DNA of 64,000 nt, taken from the NCBI GenBank assembly GCA_016169945.1, contig JADLSH010000373.1, positions 1,426,001-1,490,000 of the forward strand. Direction: 5' to 3'. The position numbers and the translations under genes were made by a program. The notes beneath the pieces are model-generated. The model was given only the letters and a program-made list of their open reading frames with translations, did no database searches and had not been told where the DNA came from. Source of the stretch: Trachythela sp. YZ-2020 (lineage: Eukaryota; Cnidaria; Anthozoa; Malacalcyonacea; Clavulariidae). This document shows, piece by piece, positions 23,488 through 35,224 of this stretch (positions are counted from its first letter, which is position 1; each line of letters starts with the position of its first letter).

Positions 23488-24226
23488 AAATGTTAAAAAA
23501 TCTATATCGCCAGTTAGTTTTCTTGACATATAAACTGGGCAATACGTCCTTTTATAACATTGTTAGTTATTAGTACTATGGATTTTGCACAATATGTGCA
23601 ACCTTAGTGTACATAGTTACATATGTTGAAATAGTTTCAGTCTTTGATTATTTGTAATGTTCTATTCATAAGTCAAGTTGCAAAAACTGCATTTGAAGGT
23701 TCAAAAGTTATAACCATCTGTTAATAATCAATGCAAATAGTTTGATTATAGTCTTTAAAATATTTGATAAAAAGGAATATGTTCATGCATAGCTGCATGT
23801 TCTTATCTTGTTTAATTTAAGATATATTGTACTAGTTTGTACATAGACTTGCTTAACATAACTTATGTAAATCAATTGAATTTTCATCAAAGATGAAATA
23901 TAAGATACAGCAATACTAAGATAATACTTATTATCTAAGATAATACTTATTACCAACATGTAAAAGATAATATCCATTAGTGTTGTTTCACAATAAATGT
24001 TGTCTATAAGTACCAATCGAGACAACAAAATAAAGAACTAAATATGTGAATAAATTAGTTCTGTCAAAATATATTGATTTGAATCACCTGGGGGTAGCTC
24101 AATGACAAATGCATGTAGTGCCATTCAGGCAGTCACAAAAGTCTTCAAATCCAACACCAATATTACAAAGGGAAGCAACAAATAGTTTGATATGATCTGA
24201 ATTGGAGGGGGTGGCATAATTTAGAT
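23488..24226. other. AT-rich non-coding stretch with a possible tRNA-like remnant
   Basis: A short duplication (taagataatacttattatc) occurs near 23917-23955. At 24092-24165, gggggtagctcaatgac resembles an RNA polymerase III A box and cttcaaatccaac, about 45 bases on, resembles a B box. This could be a decayed tRNA or a tRNA-derived SINE head; no acceptor stem can be paired with confidence. Confidence 0.25.
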
Positions 24227-25022
24227 TTGCTTCAGAAAATCAATCATGAGTTGTTCGCTTGGCTATCTGGCAATAGTAATGGAAAACTAGTCATTGGGAA
24301 AACATGGAAATTCGCAACAACTAAATGGAAATTGCATTTCCTGCTGGTCATTGCCGCAGTACATGCGATGACTGTACTGTATACACACACTGAGAGGTTT
24401 GGGGACAATGGTACAAACACGCTTGATTATGAAGACAGAGACCAGCTAGGGCATTTAGGATATATATACCAATTTGCTTAGTTGAGAATATTCTGGTATG
24501 TTTGAAACAGCTGTGAAGCTGTCCTCAGGTATAAAAGGTGACAATCCATTACAGAAAGTGAAGGGATGAAATTGGTCAATACCCTTATGTTTTTTTTTAT
24601 AAAAAGTCCAAGGAGTTTCTAAAGAAACCTACCCACTTCATCCCTTTGCTTTGAGGAATGGAATGCCATATTTATGTGTCAACCTTTTTCAGCAGTAGAC
24701 TTTGTTATTTGTTGTGAAGTAGCTGCTGAAACAAATTGAGGCCATACATTTTCACAACTAGTGCAACATACCTGTATATATAAAGAATAGTGTTTCAGAC
24801 ATTACTAGCATGTATGCTGAGGAAATCCATTTACATTCCACTCTCCATAGTTGAACCCGATGACTAGTTTTCCAGATATTTTCTTGTATATTAAGGCAAA
24901 GTCTTTAACCTTGGTGACAATAACTGCAGCGGTGTGACCCTTTCACGATCCAGTAAAACTTAGTTTAAAATAACCCGCCACATCATCCTTAGAGAAGCCA
25001 GATAGCAAAGCGAACAACTCAT
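24227..25022. repeat. Inverted duplication of a coding-like segment
   Basis: The plus-strand segment at 24246-24299 (atgagttgttcgcttggcta ... ggaaaactagtcattggg) recurs inverted at 24857-25022 (gatgactagttttcc ... gccagatagcaaagcgaac). The right copy has about 110 extra bases between the two matching blocks, so the left copy has a deletion or the right one an insertion. Both are open over short stretches (HELFAWLSG on the plus strand, NELFALLSGFSKDD on the minus strand). They are probably fragments of one unrecognised gene or element. Confidence 0.5.
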
Positions 25023-25198
25023 TAACCAGTAAAAGAAATAATATTTTCCTTCTTGTTTTCGCTACAAAGACAAAAGGGTTCCACAAAGCCGTCCAACCTC
25101 CTTACCATTGTTAAAATAAATCCAAAAATCTCACACGATGTGTCCCTAGTAATCTCTGCATAAAATGGATTTCTGATGCTTCGCCTACCCCCTAATCT

Positions 25199-25741
25199 TC
25201 AACTAATTCCCTTTAGCCACAGCCTAACTTCCCTCTTTAACATTGGTGCTGGATTTAACGGAGCAGTCGCCAAGCGAAGTACATTTTCAGATGGACCGGC
25301 ATATGCTCTTGTTGCCTCAAGTAGGGCTTTGATGTGCTGAGTACTTCGTTCAAGGAAAAAAGCTACATTTTTGCAGCTTTTTTCCTCAGCTAAAGCACCC
25401 AGTGCCTCTTTAACTGTGTCAAGACAGTTTGCCGGTCTCTCGATCGCATTGTTGTTAACAATGTCTTGATTTAGTACTTCCTCAAGTGTAAAATTTACTT
25501 TTGGACGGTCGCTATCATCTTGACAAATTAACAATTCTTTTCCGGGATGAAAGTCCTGAAAATGACCCGCCCTGAAACGGCAGTGCCGACATAGCTCTAA
25601 CTTCCGAAAAGAAAAAACGACAGCCTTTCTGAAGTTCTTATATTGTGTAGAAGGGTTGCTTTTAGGGGTGGTTATTACAAGGAAAAAGTTGTCTAAGTAT
25701 AATATTTTACAAGAAAATGACCATGCACCACCACAGGTCAA
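25199..25741 (-). CDS. Hypothetical protein fragment, 180 codons, unrecognised
   Basis: An uninterrupted minus-strand frame of 180 codons. It has a small Cys/His-rich patch (LELCRHCRFRAGHFQDFHPG) and an Ala/Glu-rich helical C-terminal half (FFLERSTQHIKALLEATRAY). The Cys/His patch recurs inverted at 26463-26528, so it belongs to duplicated, possibly mobile DNA. The first 20 or so residues read like non-coding sequence, so the true start is probably an exon start nearer 25620. No family recognised. Confidence 0.3.
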   Translation of the reverse strand: MTCGGAWSFSCKILYLDNFFLVITTPKSNPSTQYKNFRKAVVFSFRKLELCRHCRFRAGHFQDFHPGKELLICQDDSDRPKVNFTLEEVLNQDIVNNNAIERPANCLDTVKEALGALAEEKSCKNVAFFLERSTQHIKALLEATRAYAGPSENVLRLATAPLNPAPMLKREVRLWLKGIS

Positions 25742-26342
25742 CTGCTAATTATGCATGAAATAACTAATATACCTTGCAGAGATTAAATTTTCTTATTTCC
25801 TAAATATTTTTATGGGATGAAAAATTATGCTTAATTTAATATAATTATTGTAGATTTCATAAGGATTGACATTGTTTTGTTCAAATATAATATTTTATTT
25901 CACTTACCCCCCACCAAAACACGATTTCAGCCATATTTTGCTGTCTTGTTTGCTTTTTATCTTGCAAGTATCCAATTGTTGTACTTTTACATAATGATAA
26001 ATGGCTAAAGAAGATTTCAACCAAGTTTCCACAAGTTTTGAACCAGTGCAGTGTATTTTATCTTCGATGTTGTGTCCTTCGATATTTCATCAAATACGCC
26101 GCCATTGCGAGCCTCGCAGCTTCTCTGCCAGATAAATGCCACTTCTTCGTCTTCATATGTATTTAGATTACAGTATCCAAGAGTACTTATTGTAGAATAG
26201 TCCCAATCAAAAAATTGAAAACATTAGTTGCACTTGAAAGGAAAAAACCTCCCATGACACATTTAGGATCAGAATCAAGAACACAAGTTTAAAAATAATT
26301 TGAAAGTCACACACAATCTTCGCCAAAACTCCTCGTGGGACT

Positions 26343-26388
26343 TAACAGGGGAGGCATTAACAGGGGAGGCATTAACAGGGGAGGCTAA
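26343..26388. repeat. Three copies of a 16-bp unit
   Basis: The unit taacaggggaggcatt occurs three times in tandem, the last copy diverging at its end. Confidence 0.8.
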
Positions 26389-26630
26389 TATTATACTGAG
26401 ACAAATTTTTCCTTCCAATAACTACTCCTTCTAAACACTATAAGCACTTCAGAAAGGCTTTTGCTTTTCGGAAGTTAGAGTCGGCACTGCCGTTTCAGGG
26501 CGGTGTCATTTTAAGGACTTTCGTCCCGGATTCAGGTTTTCGCACATATGCCATGTTGACCACCATGGTAATTTTACCCCAAAACAGTTGAGATTGCATG
26601 TGCTAAATGAAACGCATACAAACTGTTATA

Positions 26631-26770
26631 CAGGTCCTAGACCAATAACAAAAATTGAAGTATAAGGTGATATTTCTTAAATATTCTTACTTGAACAACA
26701 CAGGTCCTAGACTAATAACAAAAATTGAAGTATAAGGTGATATTTCTTAAATATTCTTACTTGAACAACA
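26631..26770. repeat. Tandem duplication of 70 bp
   Basis: Two adjacent 70-bp copies start caggtcctagac and end ttacttgaacaaca. They differ at a single base (position 13), so the duplication is recent. Confidence 0.95.
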
Positions 26771-28041
26771 TTCTCTTTTCCCGAATTTTCTGCCATATTG
26801 ACTACGTTCGAACCAGAGCCATGTGGCCAAAATCGGCTTTACATCATATTAAATCGGCTTTACAAAAAGGAACACTGTCAAATGAATTTATAAATAGTAG
26901 CACATTTGGCCCTCAAAAGATTTTACACTTGTTTGACTGACTCACATTAATACAAATTCACAGTTGATATGTAGTTGTTGTCTGTTTTGTTTATATATAC
27001 TACATCCGATTGCCATCAGATGCTTAGACTTTATTATTATTGCATAATTAGTGGTGTCAATATTACAAAAATACCCCATTTTCAAAACACAATTTCTCAT
27101 TGGTTTCTGGGGGCTTTTTTGATTTCTTGGTATCAATTGAAAAAGCGTCTCTTGTGCACCTCTCTTGGGGAGGGCGGCAAAGGGGTGGGATTTGACATTC
27201 AATTAAAATGTTGTGCCAAATTCCCTACCCCAGGGATTCATGTGCCGGTCAAGACTATGTTACCCAGGGACAATTAAAACTATTTTGTGATGCAAAACGA
27301 TACAATTATATTTTGAAACAAATTGTGTTTGTTCACTTTTTTTATGAAAGGTTCAATATAAAAATTTAAACGATTAACTTCTTATTACTAAAGGTTCAAT
27401 ACATATTAGTTATAACCCCCCCAAACAAAATGTTCACCCCTCCAAAAAACAATTTTCAACCCCCGTAATTTTCGGCATAATAAATAATCGCTCCATTAAC
27501 TGGTTTACTGTAGTGTAACCCCGGTTTGGGATCCCGAACTGGTCCCCCAAAAGTCATAAATGACATTAATTCAAAAGAACATTAATTCATGAAATCAACA
27601 TAAAACTAATTATACTAGAAAGTAGAAACTGAGTTTTCTTTCCAGTCATTTAATTAAAACAGTTAAATTAGGCACTCACCAATGCCAGTAGAAAAAAACG
27701 AAAGAATAAGAAATAAGAAACGGAAAAAGCAACCATCAATGGAACCTTTCCCAGTCAAAAAAACGAGAGAAGAAATTTCAAAGGTTAAAGTCATAAGAGT
27801 GGTGCAGTAACCTTACAATGCACCATAGTGTTTTTCCTATTTTTGTTTTTACTTTTAAAGTCTGTGATAAAAATATTTTTTTGCTAAAACTTTTTTTAGC
27901 CCGCCATGCTTGCGTAAAGTGGCCAGAACAGTTTCAAAACATGATAAAAGTCGCTATTTACTATTTTATCGTATGTCAGTAAAACTGTAAAACTAATCTG
28001 AATTTTGAAAAGGCTTTTCAGAATCAGCTGGCAGGCAATAG
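26771..28041. other. Non-coding stretch
   Basis: Contains a short direct repeat (aaatcggctttaca, about 26830-26862) and C-rich runs near 27416-27465. A plus-strand open frame (26975-27277) has no recognisable domain. No gene supported. Confidence 0.35.
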
Positions 28042-28843
28042 TTCCAGGAGGGCCCCCTATACTTTTTGCGTGAAGCGTGATGGGGCTATTTTACTTCGCC
28101 GTGAAACGTGATCAATGATTTTCTTAATTGCCGTGATTCGTGATCCAATGGCTTCAACTCTCTATATACGTGCAACGTGAAAGAAACTTTCCATTTAACT
28201 GTGACCTGTGAATGACGGATAGAAATAATCGTGATTCGTGAATCGTCTGTTTTGTGTGAACAGTTTTTCCAGGATTCAATACGGTCATCAATTTCTCATT
28301 CAATTCTGTTGTCTATTTTAACGTTGAAAACTTCAAAGATCAAACCACAGTCGTTCAAACTAACACAAAATAATTGGGCAATGCAATCACACGCTCCCAA
28401 GCACGCTGCGTAAACTTTAAAAAATTCACCTTTAAAAACTACCAATAAACCAGTTCAAGACAAACCAAACAAATTATTAAACGACGTTAACTCATTAATG
28501 TGCAAGACCCTTGACAAGTAAAATCGTATGGCATTAGACAGAGTAAAATAACAAAGCAGAGAGCATTTGGGCGAATTGCAGATCAATGGGTTAAGGAAGA
28601 CCAGAGTAAATTTAGTGATGAAACGTCTATAAACATAACGAAAATGTTTGAAACGATTATGAGTAAGCGTGCAAGCTGGACATTTTCGACGACTGGGTAA
28701 TACAGATGGAGCAAGAGTTGAAAGAGGTGAAACAATCACTCGAATACGCACATGACGCAGAGGCGGACACTTTAAAGAAAGTAATAATATACATAAAAAT
28801 ATTACTCGACTGTGATTGGTTGATTTCAGTGCAGTTAATCCCA

Positions 28844-28938
28844 AACAGCAGTGCAAAAATCTGTAACAGCAGTGCAAAATTATGTAACAACAGTGCAAAA
28901 ATCTGTAACAACGTACAACAGTGCAAAAATCTGTAACA
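28844..28938. repeat. Tandem 21-bp repeat
   Basis: About four copies of cagcagtgcaaaaatctgtaa with small variations. They lie inside the 28048-29489 element and explain the repetitive open frames on both strands. Confidence 0.85.
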
Positions 28939-29257
28939 AACTCATCTGATTGGTCGGAAAAGCAAAAACGCCTAAAATCAACCAATCAGCGTAAGCAGTT
29001 TCTGTTCGAAAATGACGGCCACAGATTGCTCCAAAACAAAACAACTATGGCGGCCGAGCATCAGAAGTGAAAGTTGAGTTCTGGCCAAAAATATGGCTGC
29101 TATTTTTATTCGAAATTAACAAGATATTAACTCAAACAACTTTAATTTAAACTTGCTTGGCTAAGGTGAAACTTTCAAGTAGTTGCTGATTCATAAAACT
29201 AAGATACGAAGCGTTGAAAATTTAAACTTGTAAGTTGAAAGTATAGTTGTCTCGTGA

Positions 29258-29330
29258 AATTTGGGTATAACATGCACTCGTGAGTTTTTCAAAGACCTCA
29301 AATAGCACTTGTGCATGTTATACCCAAATT
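29258..29330. repeat. Hairpin with 20-bp perfect arms
   Basis: The arms aatttgggtataacatgcac and gtgcatgttatacccaaatt are exact complements around a 33-base loop, inside the 28048-29489 element. Confidence 0.85.
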
Positions 29331-29589
29331 GCACTCGAAACCATACTATTACCTATACAAAACGCTTAGAAGGAGGTTTATTAATCAGTGAATTTTGTTT
29401 GTATTTTTACGTGACGATTCTTCGTGACTCGTGAAAAGAGTAAATATTTTGACGTGAATGCATTTTGTGAATGGGTATAGGGGGCCCTCTTCCAGTACAC
29501 ATAGTTCGATGACACCTCCCCAGTAGTAGGGGATCGCAAGAGTGCACTGAAGTTGAAATCCACTTAATTTTGATCTACAAGTACAAATC

Positions 29590-31262
29590 ATGGCAGGAAT
29601 AGAAGCTTCAGAGTTTGCCGAACCTTTGGGCTGCACAGCAACACCACCGGCACCACCTCCTCTCAATGACAGTGAACTTGAAGTAACAACTGATAATACG
29701 GATTCAGAGACTGGTAGTTCCTCAAGTTAGTGACTCAGTAATCAATTCTAAATAATCTATGATTCTTAGTTTCTGAAAGCCAGCATTCTGAAAAAAGCTC
29801 AGTTTAATCTCTCTTTCAAGCCATCCTACCCGTTGGTTCAATGGACGAGGGGAGAAAGAAAATTAAGTTTATACAATAACCTCTTTTGGTACATTCCTTC
29901 TGGCGTTAAGACAACAAAATCCAAGCGAAGGATGGCTGGAATCCAGCACATATCAGAGCATCAACAAGATAGTCAACACTGCGTGCTTAGAGCAGTTCAG
30001 CGGAGACAATTCTGAAGCTACAAGTAATTATCACGAAAGCGCATTCGCATTGGAAAGACAAATCCGTCTTCTACAAGAAACAGTCCTGTCAACGAACATG
30101 CTCGTATTTGCAGCGACCATTTTGATCCGAGTTGTTTCGTTCGAAAAGGTCTCGTTAAGGCAACGAAAGAGTTGAAAGACGGGTCATATCCTACAAAATT
30201 TGTATTTACTAAGGAAATACGGAAGCGAAAGTGTCCAACTGAGCGGCAAGTAGAACAGCCTAACCAGTCAGTCAACTTCTGTTTGATTTCTCCCCAACCG
30301 TCTACCTCGACAGAGAGCTTTGAAGAATTAACCTTGCCATTACCGCCAGACGAAACCGAAAGGAATGGAGACCCATCTACATTCGATCGGGAAACACTTG
30401 AGAAGAGAGTTAAAGAATTAGAGGGACAATTACAGCAATGTGTAGAGAAGAATACTGCATTATCAAGTGCTGTGAATCAGCTAAAATTCTCGATTGAGAA
30501 TCTTTCAAAAACCAATGACATGTTTAAGTTCTACACTGGCTTTACTCAATCGCAGTTTGATGTTATCTACGAATTCTTGGGATCTGCAGTTAACAATCTT
30601 GTGTACTGGGGAAGCAGTAGGGACCAAACGACTGAAACTCCTAAACGGGGTCCTGCACGGCAAGTTAGTCCAAGAAATTAATTTTTATTAGTACTTTGCA
30701 GATTAAGAGTTGGATTATTGATTCAGGATTTGGCATGCAGATTCGGTTTATCACAATCCCATATTTCTCGTATTATTATAACGTGGGTGAATTTCCTTTA
30801 TCAACGTTTCAAGGAACTTGATATATGGCCTACAAGAAAACAGTGCAGCAATTCTATGACAGATCATGTTAGAAAAGAATATCCTAAATTGAGGTGTATT
30901 ATTGATGCAACAGAGATTTTTATTGAACAACCTAAAAATCCAGAGGCTCAGCAATTGACTTGGTCCAGTTATAAGAACCATAACACTTTGAAAGCACTTG
31001 TTGGTATAACACCTTCAGGGGCTATATCATTTGTGTCATCTCTGTTTATGGGTCAATCTCTGACCGAGAGTTAACCATACAAAGTGGAATATTGCAAAAG
31101 CAGTGGACAGACATGACATGCTTATGGCAGACCGTGGCTTTGACGCAAGAGTTATTTGTCTGTCATGGAGTAGTTCTAAACATCCTCCATTCCTAAATGG
31201 AAAACAACAGTTTGATGAAAACGAGCTACTTAAAACAAGAAGAATAACATGGCTACCAACAA
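29590..31262 (+). pseudogene. ISL2EU-like transposase: THAP finger, coiled coil, DDE_Tnp_4 domain; decayed
   Basis: A first exon-like frame (ATG 29590; MAGIEASEFAEPLGC) is acidic and runs to a TAG at about 29730. The second half of a THAP zinc finger is visible at about 30090-30220 (HARICSDHFDPSCF, then GSYPTKFVF). A coiled coil follows (ELEGQLQQCVEKNTALSSAV), then the region with YTGFTQSQFDVIYEFLG. One nonsense codon (TAA 30679-30681) interrupts the frame before a helix-turn-helix (LACRFGLSQSHISRII) and the DDE domain: first Asp in CIIDATEIFIEQP, second in MADRGFDARV, Glu near 31225 (DENELLKTRR). Two more frame changes lie between 31060 and 31120, and the end is missing. It converges with the intact nuclease gene at 34138-32250, as expected for the two genes of one element. 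Confidence 0.8.
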
Positions 31263-31413
31263 AATGATGGAAAATGGTACCATTGATCAAATCTTTTTTG
31301 TGTGTTCAATGTTGTCAAATTTTCAAGTTCCTCTTATTTCTTAATGAAATAAAAACCTATTTGTGCATACATGTATACATTTGGTTTTTCAGGGGCCTGC
31401 CAGGGGGGGGTTG

Positions 31414-31547
31414 GTGGAATAAATCCTTTTCATAAATACTGTATGAACACCAATATAGTCTTTTGCTGTGTAAGGCCGGGGGGGAGTGGAATAAATCCTT
31501 TTCATAAATACTGTATGAACACCAATATAGTCTTTTGCTGTGTAAGA
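31414..31547. repeat. Tandem duplication, about 70-bp unit
   Basis: The segment tggaataaatccttttcata ... tttgctgtgtaag occurs twice (31414-31475 and 31486-31547), separated by G-rich runs. Confidence 0.9.
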
Positions 31548-32249
31548 TCCTTTTCCGGTTACAAACACAGTGATCTAAATGTGTATGAAAGAACATAACT
31601 TGAACACTGTTTTTAACCCTTTCGGGTCCAAGGGTTTGCCCATGGAGTCTGACAAGTAAAGCTGAGTAAAATACTGAAGTCTGTGTAGGTCTGTAACCTG
31701 GTTGGAATCAGTAAACATGCATTTGTTGTATGCAGCAAATTTGGTTTCAACATCTAGGTAGGAGGCTGTACAAAAAGTATATTTTCTGCTTGATAAAAAT
31801 TTAAGAAAAAACCTAAAAGAAAGGCAAAGCTCTCATTAACTGAAATGTATATTTTATTACTTGGTATAAATGGATAATGATAAATGATATAGTACATTAA
31901 AGGGGCCCTACAGTCATATTTGTTTTGCTTTGCCACCTTAAGTTATGAGAGACTCCACAGGAAGATCTTTTGACAGTATTTACATGAAGTTCACTCACAA
32001 ATTATTACAACGTCATGTAATAAGTAATAACAATGAAGCGAAACAAAAATTGTGAATAATACTTAATGTGGTGGCACAGCCATAAAAAACGACTTGTAGG
32101 GCTCCTTTAAGGATAGAATATCAAGTCATATTATGATTATTAACTAACAAAAGTTACTTTTTGAAAAACTCAGAATGGTTAGTCATCTCTGACCATGGTT
32201 GTGTTGTTTTAAGTTCTCTTTAACCACAGGTTAATAGATAAAGACTACT
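31548..32249. other. Non-coding gap between the convergent ISL2EU-like genes
   Basis: No gene. It should contain the 3' ends of both convergent transcripts; I see no clear shared structure. Confidence 0.35.
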
Positions 32250-34138
32250 TTAACACATTATATATATACCCCTCTCAATTACTGCAGGACCAAACCATTG
32301 CTTATAAAACAAGGTAAGTTTCTTCATCATGTTGATCCAGTATTCCTTGTCAAAGGGTATTCTCTCAACATTAATCCATTGGGGTGTCCATATAACAAAG
32401 TCACACCAGTAATATTTTGCTACTGCCATTTGACCTTGCACTTGCTTATAATAATCTGATGTTGGCAAAAGCTTCAGTGTATTTGACTTGGCGTCAAAAA
32501 CACAGTGTTTGTAGATTTCTTCAGCTTTCTCCTTGGCCACACCAAGGAGAGATGTGGGGGCTTTTCCTTCCATCAAACCATTGGGATCGCTACTGGTGGG
32601 ATCAAATATTTTTGCATCTGGTGTGGCACCAAGCCAGCCGTTTTCCGAGTCAATAAAAAATCCTGAATCTGATGCCTTTAAACCGGTGTTACCGTTTTCA
32701 TTCATGAATTTAACATAATCAACACGGGTTTGAGCTTCATGAGTCTTTCCATACTCAAGGTGTTGACTTGTACCTTTATAATCTCCAAAAATGCTCTTGA
32801 TAATGGACACACCTGATTTTCTTGACTTTTCAGATAACACAGATTTTCCACATATTTTTCCAAAATAAGAAGCTGTTAGCCTGGATCTTCGAAGCTCGTG
32901 CCACTTAAAGCATGCAGCTTGACTACTGGTCTCAAGTTCTTTTATTTTGTCTGCTGGTACTTTAAGTCTTTCCATTAACTGGATTACTTGTTCCTGTATA
33001 TTCTCTGCTTTATCTGTTGATATATCGTCTGATACTGTTGATATATCCTCTATACTGGATGAACAAGGCTGTTCGTTGTCACTCTGATCTTTACAGTCAT
33101 TATGGAGACAATGCAACATGGCTGCTGATGGGAGTTTATGTTCAAGTATAGAACGTAGTTTTTCTTTAGCTTGATTACCATATTGGTAGGAAACTGGCAA
33201 AGCGCTATAGACACTTGGAAAAGGTTTCAAACCACAACTTGAACTAGCTTTTGAGATTTCTGCATTCTCTTTCGTGATTCTCTTTCGCTCAAAATTAATA
33301 TCATATAAACATCTAGGTTCGAGTTTTCTGGGCCTTGGTTTATTCCACACTTGGAGTCTGGAAGTGCAAGTGACAAACTCTCTGCACAAGCCTAATCTAG
33401 TGAATTCCTCTAGAGCATATGCAAATGCTGCTACATGTTTACAACTGCCATTAGGTCCCTTTCCAGCTGGGCAACCACACACAGCATAAATTATATCACC
33501 TCTTGATATCATCAATTTTATTTGATAAAGTTTATCCTTCTTCATCTGTGGAATACATACTCCCTTAAAACAAACATTTTCTCCTGGCTTGCAAACACAT
33601 ATTTTTTGTATGTGTCCTAATTTAAACAATTCATATGAAGAATCGTATAAACTACTGAAATCACCAGCCATCTTATTGTCTTTACACCTTCTGGTTGTGA
33701 AATATTTTATGATTGTCGGGAGATTGATTTCTGGGACAACCTTTCTTCCCTCTGTAATTGTTTTCCAATCGGCAGAGTTACTTGGAAACGGGGCAACATT
33801 TTCTTTGTTATCACCATTAATACATATAAAATCCTCCTCAACAGTTGATTTTTTGCGTCCACATTCATCAGGATCTACAACATTCTTGTCCCATCCCAAT
33901 TCAGTATACTTTTTCACCCTAAAAGCGAAGGAATGTATCTTGATTTAATACGAGACAGCAGTTTATTAATCGGAGTATGCAAAATTTAAATTCCTCACCT
34001 TTCAACTAAATCAGCCTTTTTGCCTCGCATAGACGCTCCTCTGCAAGCAAGCCATCTCTTAAGTTCTGGGACTTTCAACTCTTCTGGAGTCCGACCAAAC
34101 AGAGATGCTCCTACCACGTCATTTTCAGTTAAATTCAT
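32250..34138 (-). CDS. SAP-SWIM-YqaJ nuclease protein, intact, two exons, 602 residues
   Basis: Exon 1 (34138-33999) starts at ATG and encodes a SAP DNA-binding motif (ELKVPELKRWLACRGASM, then KKADLVER). The 80-bp intron (33998-33919) is GT-AG, phase 2. Exon 2 (33918-32250) continues open for 555 codons to a stop. Counting from the first full codon of exon 2: a SWIM zinc finger at about 147-161 (CGCPAGKGPNGSCKH); an acidic Ser-rich linker at 285-300; and a YqaJ/lambda-exonuclease-like domain from about 340 to 540. That domain shows LEYGKTHE (388-395), GATPDA with Asp434, MEGK (E450, K452) and YKQVQGQM, the usual order of metal-binding D, E-x-K and Q residues. Such proteins accompany the transposase in ISL2EU elements. 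No lesion is visible, unlike the transposase it faces. Its cellular role is unproven; end processing during transposition is a common suggestion. Confidence 0.88.
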
Positions 34139-35072
34139 TCTCCAAATTTGATTTTTTTGTCGATATATCAAAATATCAAATTTAAAATAAAACTCTCAAA
34201 GAAAAGTGAAAATAACTGTTGAACAATAAAATTAAGTGAAAATAGTCTGCTTATATACGTAAAAATAAGCTGTGTGAATAGTCAGGCAAATTTCAGTATC
34301 CCATTCTCCTAGCCATATATTTACGCTTTGGTCTGCGCACTCCGCATCTGGCTTGGAAAAGTATGATTAAAGACTGTTGTACTGATATTAGTTTATAGAT
34401 TTGTTGTATTGGACTACCTTAATACGCATAGGGGTTAAATATTATGGTTTAGAAACCGAGATTGAGGAGGCTACTATTTACAGTTAGCATGCATACTCAT
34501 TGCGATAACTTACTTTTATATCTTTTGCACTTTTCTCTAGAAATTGAAAAATATTTCATAAACATTTTACTTTCGATCAAATACTTTATAGCTATGCCCG
34601 CTAAGCTTGACGCAAGGCGGTTGTTGATTGATTCCGAACAAAATAGCCGTTACATCATCGTGCGATTTTCATCGATTACTCATTGCTTGATGACGACGAC
34701 GTGACTTGAAAATGCGGTATCTGGATACAGATTACAGATTGAATCAGATGTCTCACTTGGTATCATGCCATACCATGCCACCCTAAATTTTCGTGTCCTT
34801 CCTTTTCGCCTCGCGAATCACAAATTGCACACGCTAGATGACGCGTGCGACACTTACTGGCAAAATGGCGGCGAATGCTGACAAGTGCATGAACTCAATA
34901 TTTAACCTAGAACGACAACACTCGTTCATTTGGTTAAAAAATGAAGCCAATGCGTCAAATCACGTATGGATAACGTCAGTGATCCAACGCCATCCGTACG
35001 TCAGTTTCAGTCCCCATTTGACACCATCACTGTGCGGTCCATACGCCAGTTTCAGTCCTCACAAACAACTTA
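34139..35072. other. Non-coding stretch upstream of the nuclease gene
   Basis: It should contain the promoter and the outer end of the ISL2EU-like element, but I could not find a matching inverted end near 29500. A partly duplicated segment (cgtcagtttcagtccccatt and cgccagtttcagtcctcaca) lies at 35000-35062. Confidence 0.3.
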
Positions 35073-35224
35073 GGAACTTTAGATTTGACGACGGTTACGA
35101 GAGCGACTTTAGATTTTTCCGTTAAATATTTGCTAATACAAACTCACGAGATATTTATAGCAGATATTTAACGGAAAATCTCGTAGTCGTAGTCGCTCGT
35201 AGCCGTCGTCAAATCTAAAGTTCC
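35073..35224. mobile_element. 152-bp MITE with about 65-bp inverted ends
   Basis: The left end ggaactttagatttgacgac and right end gtcgtcaaatctaaagttcc are exact inverted copies; the match continues inward to cgttaaatatttgct and agcagatatttaacg with small gaps. TA flanks both sides. No coding capacity. Confidence 0.85.

Larger units (their letters stand above)
28048..29489. mobile_element. 1.44-kb non-autonomous transposon with CGTGA subterminal repeats
   Basis: The left end gagggccccctatac and right end gtatagggggccctc are inverted repeats, flanked by the same 6 bases TTCCAG (28042-28047 and 29490-29495). Inside the left end the motif CGTGA recurs about every 10 or 40 bases (gcgtgaagcgtga, ccgtgaaacgtga, ccgtgattcgtga, and cgtgattcgtgaatcg up to about 28245). 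The right end carries further copies (acgtgacg, tcgtgactcgtga, acgtgaat; 29400-29460). Such subterminal iterations usually bind the transposase. Open frames inside lack a known domain, and a 21-bp tandem repeat and a hairpin lie within. A 6-bp duplication is unusual; I do not assign a superfamily. Confidence 0.75.

Noticed and set aside
30494..30691. Intron between 30681 and 30715 of the THAP transposase
   Set aside because: A acceptor-like TTTGCAG is present, but reading through gives family-like sequence with a single nonsense codon, so no intron is needed.
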